Source: Psychrobacter sp. PG1
Lineage (GTDB): Bacteria > Pseudomonadota > Gammaproteobacteria > Pseudomonadales > Moraxellaceae
DNA length: 64,000 nt
Reading direction: 5' to 3'
Assembly: GCF_014897815.1 (NCBI RefSeq)
Contig: NZ_JABUZG010000053.1
Location: 62,001 to 126,000 of the forward strand
Shown piece after piece: positions 18,175-27,140 of the stretch. Made by a program: the position numbers and the translations under genes. The stretch's first letter is position 1; every line of letters begins with the position of its first letter. The notes under the pieces are model-generated. The model saw only the letters and a program-made list of their open reading frames with translations, ran no database searches and was not told the origin of the DNA.

Positions 18175-18690
18175 ATGGTAGACATGCCACCAGTAGTAGA
18201 ACTAGACACCAATATGGGTGCGATCGTTATCGAACTCAATGAAGAAAAAGCACCAAAGACAGTAGAAAACTTTTTAAACTATGTAAAATCTGGTCATTAT
18301 GACGGTACGATTTTCCATCGCATCATTGACGGCTTTATGATTCAAGGCGGCGGAATGGACGCTGAAATGAATGAAAAAGCGACCAATGCTCCAGTTGAAA
18401 ACGAAGCAGACAACGGTCTAAAAAACGATGCTGGTACGATTGCGATGGCGCGTACGCAAGATCCGCATTCAGCAACCAGCCAGTTTTTCGTTAACGTAAA
18501 AGACAACGACTTCTTAAACCATTCTGGCAAAAACATGCAAGGTTGGGGCTACACCGTATTTGGTAAAGTAACCAGCGGTATGGATGTCATCGAAAAAATG
18601 CGCGGCGTACCTACTGGTCGTTTCGGCATGCATGCTGATGTGCCAAAAGAGCCAGTGGTTATCAAATCAGCGACTATTATCACTAAGTAA
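18175..18690 (+). CDS. ppiB: Peptidyl-prolyl cis-trans isomerase B (cyclophilin)
   Basis: 171 aa, no signal peptide, so cytoplasmic. Cyclophilin core motifs [30 protein letters not shown] and VFGKV are all present, including the catalytic Arg (in FHRII) and the QGG and SQFF substrate pocket. GAGGAAT precedes the ATG. It is followed on the same strand by lpxH, 115 bp later; the same pair is neighbours in many gammaproteobacteria. Confidence 0.95.
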   Translation: MVDMPPVVELDTNMGAIVIELNEEKAPKTVENFLNYVKSGHYDGTIFHRIIDGFMIQGGGMDAEMNEKATNAPVENEADNGLKNDAGTIAMARTQDPHSATSQFFVNVKDNDFLNHSGKNMQGWGYTVFGKVTSGMDVIEKMRGVPTGRFGMHADVPKEPVVIKSATIITK

Positions 18691-18805
18691 CTGCTACTAA
18701 ATAACGGTTTCTCATTAATCATTCTTCAATAGTTATTACTCAGTAGCGATGAGTCTGTAAAAGCTTATGAGTCGTTACTGTTTAAAATTACGAGGATAAA
18801 GATAA

Positions 18806-19660
18806 ATGCAAAGTTTTGAGCACCTAATTACCACCAGCCCTCATGAGGTGCGGCAAGTATTGATTAGCGATTTGCATTTATCGCCTGAAGAGCCTGCCTT
18901 AGTGCAGGCTTTTTTGGCGCTGCTTGATGATTGCCTTGCTTTGCCTGTGCTCAAGCGCTTATTTATCTTAGGTGATTGGTTTGAAGTTTGGCTCGGTGAT
19001 GATTTTTATTTGTCTTTATCCGACGAGGAACGACAAAGTCATTGGCTCACTCCGCTTATCGTCAAATTAAAAAGACTACGGGTAGCTGGCTGCGAGATTT
19101 TGGTCATGCATGGCAACCGTGATTTTTTGTTAGGTCAGCCATTCTGCAATCTATTTGGTGGCGAGCTTATTTACGAGCCGTATACTTTGACTGTCGGTCA
19201 GCAAAATTATCGTCTAGAGCACGGTGATGCTTTGTGTACTGATGATAAAAAATATCAGTTTTTTCGCAAAATCATGCGTAATCGGTTAACCCAATGGTAT
19301 TTGCTCAATAAACCACTAGAAAAACGCTTGGCTATCGCAGATAAAATGCGTAAAAGAAGCCAGCAGAACAACGCCAATAAAGCGGCGCATATCATGGATG
19401 TGAACGATGAAGCCGTGCATCAAGCCATCAGCGATAGCGATGCTTTATTGCATGGACATACCCATCGTCCAGCTATTCATCAGGCTACCACTGATAAAAA
19501 ACGCTACGTGCTCGGCGACTGGCGATTGCTCGATAGCAATATTCGCCAGCCAAAAGTAAGTGCGGTGATTGGTGCAGTGACAGGCGACGAGCAATCAAAT
19601 GACAGTTTTAATAGTAATGCTGCTGAATTTAGATTGATTGAATTTAAATCGCTCATTTAA
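18806..19660 (+). CDS. lpxH: UDP-2,3-diacylglucosamine pyrophosphatase
   Basis: 284 aa metallophosphoesterase. The metal ligands appear as SDLHLS (D22, H24), GDWFEVWLGDD, MHGNRDF, LEHGDALCTDD and LHGHTHRPA. LpxH cleaves UDP-2,3-diacylglucosamine to lipid X at the inner face of the membrane, a step of lipid A synthesis. It is about 40 residues longer than E. coli LpxH (240 aa), mostly by a C-terminal extension after LGDW. A GAGGA ribosome site precedes the ATG. Confidence 0.93.
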   Translation: MQSFEHLITTSPHEVRQVLISDLHLSPEEPALVQAFLALLDDCLALPVLKRLFILGDWFEVWLGDDFYLSLSDEERQSHWLTPLIVKLKRLRVAGCEILVMHGNRDFLLGQPFCNLFGGELIYEPYTLTVGQQNYRLEHGDALCTDDKKYQFFRKIMRNRLTQWYLLNKPLEKRLAIADKMRKRSQQNNANKAAHIMDVNDEAVHQAISDSDALLHGHTHRPAIHQATTDKKRYVLGDWRLLDSNIRQPKVSAVIGAVTGDEQSNDSFNSNAAEFRLIEFKSLI

Positions 19661-19690
19661 TATCATTTTTTTTGAGCGCCTCTGAACAAT

Positions 19691-19726
19691 AAAAAAGGTC
19701 TGTTGATAATTCAACAGACCTTTTTT
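19691..19726. terminator. Bidirectional terminator, lpxH / orn
   Basis: A perfect 16-bp stem (AAAAAAGGTCTGTTGA and its complement) with a 4-nt loop sits between the two convergent genes. Confidence 0.9.
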
Positions 19727-19793
19727 ACTATAAATGACACTGCATGATTGACACGAATTTAAGTGTCAAACTATTGATCGCTCAACTCTTACT

Positions 19794-20381
19794 TTACGGT
19801 ATTAATTTAAAGAAATGCTGGCGATAATGCTTTAATTCACGAATAGAATCACGGATGTCATCTAACGCTAGGTGACTGCCACCTTTTTCAAAGTTTCTGA
19901 GAATATCAGGACGCCAGCGGAAGCAAAGCTCTTTAATTGACGAGACATCCAGATTGCGATAATGGAAGAATTTTTCTAATTCCGGCATTTGACGCGCCAT
20001 AAAGCGGCGATCTTGACAGATGGAATTGCCGCACATTGGCGACTTACCACTATCGACCCATTTATTGAGAAACTTAATCGTCTCAGCTTCAGCCTCTGCC
20101 AATGTCACGGTACTACGGCGGACACGGTCGACCAATCCTGACTGACCATGCTGCTTGGTATTCCAATCATCCATTTTATTTAACGTTTGATCCGATACTT
20201 TTATAGCGAACACTGGCCCTTCGGCAAGGACATTTAAATCTTCATCAGTGACAACGGTAGCAATCTCGATAATCTCGTCATTCAAGGTATCCAGTCCGGT
20301 CATTTCTAGGTCAATCCATACCAGCCCTTTTTTGCCTTGGTTTCTGATTTTAATCTTGTTGGGGTGGTCACCGGTACTCAT
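19794..20381 (-). CDS. orn: Oligoribonuclease
   Basis: 195 aa from the ATG at 20381, which follows AGGAT; an upstream ATG at 20399 would add 6 residues. DEDDh exonuclease motifs: WIDLEMTGL (D24, E26), [11 protein letters not shown] and [11 protein letters not shown]. Orn degrades di- to pentanucleotides, including pGpG from c-di-GMP turnover. It is divergent from rsgA, the same pairing seen in Pseudomonas and E. coli. Confidence 0.95.
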   Translation of the reverse strand: MSTGDHPNKIKIRNQGKKGLVWIDLEMTGLDTLNDEIIEIATVVTDEDLNVLAEGPVFAIKVSDQTLNKMDDWNTKQHGQSGLVDRVRRSTVTLAEAEAETIKFLNKWVDSGKSPMCGNSICQDRRFMARQMPELEKFFHYRNLDVSSIKELCFRWRPDILRNFEKGGSHLALDDIRDSIRELKHYRQHFFKLIP

Positions 20382-20601
20382 AAAATATCCTATGGTCAAT
20401 AAAGTTTAGAACAACTTTGGAGCAATATTAATTAGATAAATCGCCTGTTAATGTTCATCGCTAAGTAGCAAAACGTTGCATCTACTGATTTATAACCCTT
20501 AAAACGTTACAAAATCTCTGTCTGCAGCAGGCGCTTTAGGCTGTATGTTATCAAACTTTCACGCTACACTTAGCAATATTTTTTTAATAGGTTCAAAACC
20601 C

Positions 20602-21705
20602 ATGGCATTAATTCGGCAACGCAAACTGACTAAGCAACAGATTCGTCGCATCGACAAACAACAGCTGGCAAGTCAAGACAGCATCGATGACAGTTTGATG
20701 GATGGCGTGGTCATGGCGCATTATGGCAAGCAGTTGGAAGTACAAGTGACCAGCTTGCCTGCGGTGATACCCGTGCAACCGGAGATTGCACCCGATGATC
20801 CTGAGCCGTTTTGGCAAGAGCTGGCATTAGGCGATATTTGGCGTTGTCATGTGCGTACCAACTTACCGATGCTAGCTGCTGGCGACCAAGTACGCTGGAG
20901 TGCCGATCCTAACACGGGCTTTGGACGTATTGAATCGGTCAAGCCGCGTACCTCTCTGGTCTCGCGTCCTGATCGTTATCATAAACTTAAACCTGTCGCC
21001 GCCAATGTCGATATTTTAGCGATTGTATTTGCGCCGCTACCTGCTGCCGCGCCAACCCTCATCGATCGTTATTTGGTCGTCTGTCATCATGCTGGCGTAA
21101 AGCCGCTGTTGGTGCTTAATAAAGCCGATTTATTGGCAGAAGAAAACGGCGTCGATACCAAAGAATTATTGGCACAATATGCTTCTCTCGGTTATGAGAG
21201 CGTCTTGACCTCAGTCGATTGCCCTGAAAACGTCGCGGATAGCGATGAGCAAGAAGGGCTGGATGAATTAAAACGTTATATCGATAAAAAACTGGTTATT
21301 TTTGCGGGACAATCTGGTGTCGGTAAAAGCAGTTTAATCAATGCACTACTACCTGAATCGGCACAAAGCGTCAATATCATCTCTGATAACTCAAAACTTG
21401 GTCAACACACCACCACCACCAGTCGCTTATTACCATTTAATCCAGCCGACTTGACCCAAGGCGGTATCGTCGATACGCCAGGTATCCGCGAGTACGGCAT
21501 TTGGCATCTCACACCCGATGATATCATTTCAGGATTTGTGGAACTTGCACCCTTATCTGGCAACTGTCAGTTCCGTGATTGTCGTCATACTCACAACAGC
21601 AAAGGCTGCGCACTATGGCAAGCGGTTGCTGACGGCGTGGTATTGCAGCGCCGTGTGGAAAACCTCGTGACTTTAAGAGAAGAGGCTGATACTAAGCCCT
21701 ATTAA
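20602..21705 (+). CDS. rsgA: Ribosome small-subunit-dependent GTPase A
   Basis: 367 aa from the ATG at 20602; an in-frame ATG at 20545 lies within the AT-rich leader. The protein has the circularly permuted GTPase order: an OB domain, then NKADL (G4), then the P-loop GQSGVGKSS (about 236-244), then DTPG (G3). A C-terminal zinc knuckle follows (CQFRDCRHTHNSKGC). RsgA checks the decoding centre in late 30S assembly. Its start has only a weak ribosome site (AGGTT). Confidence 0.94.
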   Translation: MALIRQRKLTKQQIRRIDKQQLASQDSIDDSLMDGVVMAHYGKQLEVQVTSLPAVIPVQPEIAPDDPEPFWQELALGDIWRCHVRTNLPMLAAGDQVRWSADPNTGFGRIESVKPRTSLVSRPDRYHKLKPVAANVDILAIVFAPLPAAAPTLIDRYLVVCHHAGVKPLLVLNKADLLAEENGVDTKELLAQYASLGYESVLTSVDCPENVADSDEQEGLDELKRYIDKKLVIFAGQSGVGKSSLINALLPESAQSVNIISDNSKLGQHTTTTSRLLPFNPADLTQGGIVDTPGIREYGIWHLTPDDIISGFVELAPLSGNCQFRDCRHTHNSKGCALWQAVADGVVLQRRVENLVTLREEADTKPY

Positions 21706-21878
21706 TACGGGCAGTATTAATATTGGCAGTATTAGTATCCGCCTTATAGCTCGTTAATCGCTTGGTTGACCATCGCCCGTTTACTATGGATGGTCTAATC
21801 GGTATAATAGCGCCTTGTTCAATATCGTTAGGCTGTCTTCTCAGCTTAACCGAACACTTATTTTTTTGGAGGTATGGT

Positions 21879-22334
21879 TTGGATCGTGCGCTGGAATTTG
21901 TGGGCAACCACCCGTTTTTATTTGGTATATTAGCCGTACTTGCCGTGCTATTTTTTACGATTGAAAACAAACGTAGTGGCAGAAAAATATCGCCCAATAC
22001 CTTAGGTATGATGGTTAACTCGCAAAACGCGCAGCTAATCGATATTCGTGCCAAAAAGAAGTTTGAGACCGGTTACATTCAAGGCAGCCGTAACATACCG
22101 TTCACCGAGCTCAAAGACCGCTTAGAAGAAATCCGTGCAATTGAGCAGCCAGTGATTATCATTTGTGATATGGGTGTGCAAGCAGGCGCGGCTATTCAGA
22201 TGATCGGCAAGGACAGTGTCTATCGCTTAGAAGGTGGTATCGGCGGCTGGCAAGCAGCGGGCATGCCATTAGTTGGTTTAAAAGACGCAAAGCCTAAAAA
22301 TAAAGGCAAAGCCAAACCAAGTCTACATAAGTAG
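21879..22334 (+). CDS. Membrane-anchored rhodanese-like sulfurtransferase (YibN type)
   Basis: 151 aa from a TTG start at 21879. That start is chosen because a perfect GGAGG lies 6 nt upstream and because LDRALEFVGNHPF then matches the usual start of the family; an in-frame ATG at 21762 would add 39 residues that match nothing and lack a ribosome site. A membrane helix lies at about 11-28, then a rhodanese domain (40-135) with the active cysteine C96 in ICDMGVQAG. The Lys-rich tail (KPKNKGKAKP) is cytoplasmic. In many proteobacteria this gene precedes grxC and secB, as here. Confidence 0.85.
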   Translation: MDRALEFVGNHPFLFGILAVLAVLFFTIENKRSGRKISPNTLGMMVNSQNAQLIDIRAKKKFETGYIQGSRNIPFTELKDRLEEIRAIEQPVIIICDMGVQAGAAIQMIGKDSVYRLEGGIGGWQAAGMPLVGLKDAKPKNKGKAKPSLHK

Positions 22335-22411
22335 TCCGCTATACTGATGTTTAAAAATATTTAGCCCGTATCAATTGATATATGATTGAGGGGCGTTGAA
22401 TATTTATAAAT

Positions 22412-22443
22412 AAAAAAGACACCTTATCGATAGGTGTTTTTTT
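22412..22443 (+). terminator. Terminator after the rhodanese gene
   Basis: ACACCT and AGGTGT close a 7-nt loop and are followed by a run of seven or more T residues. Confidence 0.75.
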
Positions 22444-22639
22444 GTTTGTGGCATTTGTGCTACCGTCAGAGCTTTTATACTCAAGCATCTTGAATTTGCT
22501 CTGTTCATCCCCACTTTAATAACGAGCATTACCGAATCTATCTTCAATTTACTTGCTGGTAACGGATTATAAGAATTTTTATCAAATAATTATTTATAAT
22601 AAAACGATTACCTTCTAAACTTATAAATAAGGATTTACC

Positions 22640-22903
22640 ATGACTGTCGCTGTTAAAGTTTACACCACCCCTATCTGCCCATATTGCTCAAACGCCAAAC
22701 AACTCTTAAAAACTAAAGGCGTTGACTACGAAGAAATTGGCATGCACGATATGAGCCGCGAAGAGCGTCAAGAATTAATGAAAAAAACCAATAACTATCG
22801 CACTGTGCCACAGATTTTCGTCGGTGAGACCTTTGTCGGTGGTTTTGATGAACTCAATCAAATGAACCAACAAGGCAAACTTGACGAGCTATTAGCAGGT
22901 TAA
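22640..22903 (+). CDS. grxC: Glutaredoxin 3
   Basis: 87 aa with the dithiol active site CPYC at 13-16, the cis-proline motif TVPQIF and the glutathione-binding GGFDEL. It reduces disulfides with glutathione in the cytoplasm. AAGGA precedes the ATG. It lies between the rhodanese and secB genes, a common gammaproteobacterial order. Confidence 0.95.
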   Translation: MTVAVKVYTTPICPYCSNAKQLLKTKGVDYEEIGMHDMSREERQELMKKTNNYRTVPQIFVGETFVGGFDELNQMNQQGKLDELLAG

Positions 22904-23071
22904 TCTGCTACTTTTCGTTGCTGTCTGTCTTTGCCTGTGCAATGATAGACAGCGGCAAAGATAAAAGAGAGTAATAAAAACATCCAGATTTTGTCTCGAT
23001 TTACATTACAATGAACTTTTATTAAAATGACAGTTTGTCCAACTATTTGAATAACTTTTAGAGGATTTATC

Positions 23072-23524
23072 ATGGCTGAAGAACAAGCACAACCACAATT
23101 AGCGCTAGAGCGTATCTACGTAAAAGACATGTCACTTGAAGTCCCAGGCGCTAGTGTGTTCACCAAAGAGTGGAACCCAGAGCTTGATATCAATTTGTCT
23201 AGCAACGCTGAAAAACTGGATGATGATCATTATCAAGTCATTTTAACGGTGAGCGTTACAGCAAAAAATGCGGAAGAAGCGGCATTTATCGCTGAAGTGC
23301 ATCAAGCGGGTATCTTCTTATTAAAAGATATTCCAGAAGACCAAATCGGTCAAATCTTAGGTGCATACTGCCCGAACGTTTTGTTCCCGTATGCTCGTGA
23401 AGTCATCAGCGACATCGTAACGCGTGGTAGCTTCCCGCAGTTATTGCTAGCCCCTGTCAACTTTGACCAAGCTTACGCACAAAGCCAGCAACAAGCACAA
23501 GTTGATGCTGAAGGTAATGCATAA
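23072..23524 (+). CDS. secB: Protein-export chaperone SecB
   Basis: 150 aa, the usual length. Family motifs include [16 protein letters not shown] at the start, the acidic SecA-contact strand and [15 protein letters not shown]. SecB keeps preproteins unfolded and passes them to SecA. A GAGGA ribosome site precedes the ATG. Confidence 0.96.
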   Translation: MAEEQAQPQLALERIYVKDMSLEVPGASVFTKEWNPELDINLSSNAEKLDDDHYQVILTVSVTAKNAEEAAFIAEVHQAGIFLLKDIPEDQIGQILGAYCPNVLFPYAREVISDIVTRGSFPQLLLAPVNFDQAYAQSQQQAQVDAEGNA

Positions 23525-23569
23525 GTTTTAAGCAAAAATTTGCTAGCTTTATTCACAGTATATTTTGAT

Positions 23570-23607
23570 AAAAAAGCCGTTTACTCATCACGAGTGAGCG
23601 GCTTTTT
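23570..23607 (+). terminator. Terminator after secB
   Basis: AAAAAGCCGTTTACTC pairs with GAGTGAGCGGCTTTTT with few mismatches, followed by T residues, 45 nt past the secB stop. Confidence 0.85.
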
Positions 23608-23704
23608 TGTGGATGCTGTTTAAGCGCTTACTCAAAAGAATCGTTGAGCAATGAGAGTTCTACTGAGTAATATTGTGAGACAGACAGTTAAAACCATCAG
23701 ACAT

Positions 23705-23730
23705 AAAAAAACCCTGCTAACAAACAGGGT
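23705..23730 (-). terminator. Terminator after adk
   Basis: ACCCTG and CAGGGT form the stem and seven T residues follow on the reverse strand, 36 nt past the adk stop. Confidence 0.75.
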
Positions 23731-23765
23731 CTTCAATCTCATCATCAATTATTCAAAATCGATGA

Positions 23766-24494
<729 letters not shown>

Positions 24495-24642
24495 TTACCT
24501 TGTGGCTTGGCAAAGCTCAAGTATTTTCATTATTTGCAGTGATAAGTTGTCATGACTTATCTGTTCATATAATGCTGTTGCGCGCTGCTGTATCGGACAA
24601 CAGCGCTTACGTCAGAGGTGCTGACAACAACAGATATAAATA

Positions 24643-25923
24643 CTATGGAATTTGTTGATTAATTTCAACATTGACCTGATTTTGTTCCGCACTAATTACC
24701 ACAGGATTACCTGACAAATCCCCTGACTCTGCACTGGCAGTACCACTATGGCTGATACGAGCGATGACAGCCAACTGAACTTTATCCGCTCTCGCCGATT
24801 TCAAAGTACGTTCAGGCATCATGGCATCCAAATCGCTTAGGCTAATGCTGGCTTCACCTTGCTTGATAACACTGATCGGCAAACGTTTGGCAGCAAATGG
24901 TGGTCCACCATTGACATCACGTATGGCGACAAATAACACATCGTCGGCTTTAACTAACGGCAGCAGGCTAGCATTAATCGTAACAGTCACTTCAACACCT
25001 TCAGAGGCTTGCTGTTGCTGAGCGGTGACATTAGCACTTAGCTCATCTAAACTCGCCAATGCTTTGGTATGATCACCAGGTTTAGCCGCAATACTGTCAC
25101 GTAGACGCTTAATCCAGCCTTGTGCTTGATCAAAATTACTACTCCGTGCCTCACCCATTGCCATGAGCATTTGCGCGCCCTCATGCTCTGGATTTTTAGC
25201 CAACACGTCTTGTAGCACTCGGCGACTATTAGCGTCTAATTGGCCTTTATTGGCAAAGAAGCTAATCTGTGCATAAGTGGTTGCAATCTCTTCATTGTCT
25301 GGTGACAAACGATAAGCACGCGATAAGGCTTCAATTGCGGAGTCAGTGGCTTCTAATGATAAGAATAATTCTGATAAACGCATCCAGCGATCTGGATCAT
25401 CAGCGTGACGATAGACATTGGTTTGCATGGCACTAATCAGCTGTTGACCATCTTCAATCGCCCAAGCAGGCGGCTGATCAATCTTACCCGTTAATAAGTC
25501 ATCAGCCACTTGACCGACTTTGTCTTCAGCTGCCCAAAGCTCGAACACAGGCGTACGATCGCCGACCATCAAATACGCCATCGCCGCGAGGACTGGCACC
25601 CAGACAGTAATAATCAATCGGCTTTTGATGCCAGGCGCGACCATCGGTGTGACTTCACGCTGAGCATCCAATAACTGGCGTTCAAGCTCCAGTTTTTGGT
25701 TCTGGTAATGGCTGTCATCGATAGTGCCATTGTCTTTATCTGTTTTTAGTTCTGCTAGACGCTCACGGAACACAGCAACGTTGATATCCAACAGCTGATT
25801 GTCCATAGGCTTTTCTGGCGAGCGTGATGCTCGCAGCCAAGGCATGATAGTAATAACAGCGAGTATTAGGGCGATGAGTAAGCTTAGAGCAATAAATAAG
25901 CCCACAGTAGAGAATATGGTCAT
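24643..25923 (-). CDS. ccmI: Cytochrome c maturation protein CcmI
   Basis: 426 aa. Two membrane helices (about 7-30 and 104-122) flank a coiled-coil loop (about 45-95); a TPR region (about 160-300) follows and a beta-rich C-terminal domain (VTVTINASLLPLV ... VNVEINQQIP) ends the protein. CcmI carries apocytochrome c to the CcmF-CcmH haem ligation complex. Its ATG overlaps the ccmH stop by 4 bp (ATGA). It is the last gene of the ccmF-G-H-I unit. Confidence 0.9.
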   Translation of the reverse strand: MTIFSTVGLFIALSLLIALILAVITIMPWLRASRSPEKPMDNQLLDINVAVFRERLAELKTDKDNGTIDDSHYQNQKLELERQLLDAQREVTPMVAPGIKSRLIITVWVPVLAAMAYLMVGDRTPVFELWAAEDKVGQVADDLLTGKIDQPPAWAIEDGQQLISAMQTNVYRHADDPDRWMRLSELFLSLEATDSAIEALSRAYRLSPDNEEIATTYAQISFFANKGQLDANSRRVLQDVLAKNPEHEGAQMLMAMGEARSSNFDQAQGWIKRLRDSIAAKPGDHTKALASLDELSANVTAQQQQASEGVEVTVTINASLLPLVKADDVLFVAIRDVNGGPPFAAKRLPISVIKQGEASISLSDLDAMMPERTLKSARADKVQLAVIARISHSGTASAESGDLSGNPVVISAEQNQVNVEINQQIP

Positions 25924-26483
25924 TTTTTGTCCTTGAGGCTTGTAATATCATGGTCGTTTTTGTCATCGCTCGAAGCACGTGATAACAGACGATCAATCTC
26001 GGCTTTTTCAGCAGCAGATAGAGCAGCAGCCGTACTATTGACCGTTACCCCGCTTTCACCACTAGCGACAAGCTGACGTCGTTTGCTTTGCCAGAACCAG
26101 CCTATGAGTAAACTGATGAGTAATAGTGGCGGAAAAAACCACAAAATCCACGTTGATGGCCGGACAGGCGGCTTATAAGTGATGAAATCGCCATAACGTT
26201 CCTGCATATAAGCACGAATCTCGCCATCACTACGACCATCTTTTATCAAATCATAGGTTTTTTGCTTTAGATCTTGGGCAATGGGCGCATCCGATCCTGC
26301 AAGATTTTGGTTTTGACATTTAGGGCAACGCAGCTCTTCGATGAGACCACGATATTGGGCTTCTTGCTGCACAGAATCAAAGTCATAGACCTCAATAGCA
26401 GCATAGCTTGCCATACTTATTAGACAAGCTATTAATAGGCTCGCGACTTTTAACGTAACGGCTGTTATTTTATTGGCTATCAT
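25920..26483 (-). CDS. ccmH: Cytochrome c maturation protein CcmH
   Basis: 187 aa. Signal peptide (1-28), thiol-disulfide motif LRCPKCQNQ with C53 and C56, and one membrane helix (about 108-130). It reduces apocytochrome haem-binding cysteines in the periplasm. The start codon overlaps the ccmG stop by 4 bp, indicating translational coupling. The C-terminal tail past the helix is about 40 residues, somewhat longer than usual. Confidence 0.93.
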   Translation of the reverse strand: MIANKITAVTLKVASLLIACLISMASYAAIEVYDFDSVQQEAQYRGLIEELRCPKCQNQNLAGSDAPIAQDLKQKTYDLIKDGRSDGEIRAYMQERYGDFITYKPPVRPSTWILWFFPPLLLISLLIGWFWQSKRRQLVASGESGVTVNSTAAALSAAEKAEIDRLLSRASSDDKNDHDITSLKDKK

Positions 26484-27139
26484 TTACACGCCTCCGCAAC
26501 CTGAGTCGGATCTGGACTGACGTTGTTATTATTGGCTTCATTGAGCACCATCAAGCAGGGCGTGATACGGCTTTGCCAGTTGCTTTCATTGATCTCACCA
26601 ATGATGTGCTGACGAATAATACCATTACCATCGACTACGAAAGTCTCAGGTGCACCCGTCAAACCTAAGTCCAAAGCAAACTGACCAGATAAATCCTGAA
26701 TGGACATCGAGAACGGATCGCCACCTCGGTTTAAGTAGCCTAGGGCATCACCAATATCATCTTTATAGTTGACCCCGACCAGATTGACACCGCGCTCCTC
26801 TAGTTGCATAAGAAAAGGATGCTCAATAATACAAGTTGGGCACCAAGAGCCCCAAATGTTCATCAAAAAGGGCTTATCAGGCAGATTCTCATTGGTCATG
26901 ATACGACTGGTATCTGATAATAAAGGCAGCTCAAAAGCGGGCACTGGGCGCTCAAGTGCCGTATTGGTAACAATATCCGTCGGCTTACCCAAACGCAGAT
27001 ATAGCATGATGATTAAGCCAATGAAAACGATCAGTGGAATCAAAAACCATAGCTTAAGTTGCTTTTTGTTCATGGTTTTCGTGCCACCTACCTTATCTTG
27101 CTTTGCATTTTGATCAGGGGATTGCTTTGATGTGCTCAT
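26480..27139 (-). CDS. ccmG: Thiol:disulfide interchange protein CcmG/DsbE
   Basis: 219 aa. A membrane anchor lies at about 29-48 and a thioredoxin fold follows, with active site WGSWCPTC (C100, C103) and the CcmG insert GVNYKDD and TGAPETFV. It keeps the c-type cytochrome thiols reduced. The first ATG is 1 nt past the ccmF stop. A second ATG at 27073 would give a more typical N-terminus (MNKKQLKLW), so the first 22 residues are uncertain. Confidence 0.92.
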   Translation of the reverse strand: MSTSKQSPDQNAKQDKVGGTKTMNKKQLKLWFLIPLIVFIGLIIMLYLRLGKPTDIVTNTALERPVPAFELPLLSDTSRIMTNENLPDKPFLMNIWGSWCPTCIIEHPFLMQLEERGVNLVGVNYKDDIGDALGYLNRGGDPFSMSIQDLSGQFALDLGLTGAPETFVVDGNGIIRQHIIGEINESNWQSRITPCLMVLNEANNNNVSPDPTQVAEACK

Positions 27140-27140
27140 A

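Noticed and set aside
22386-22404. GGGGCGTTGAATATTT near the rhodanese terminator as a third MITE end
   Set aside because: It resembles the end of the 29291-29516 element but lacks two bases and has no partner end nearby.
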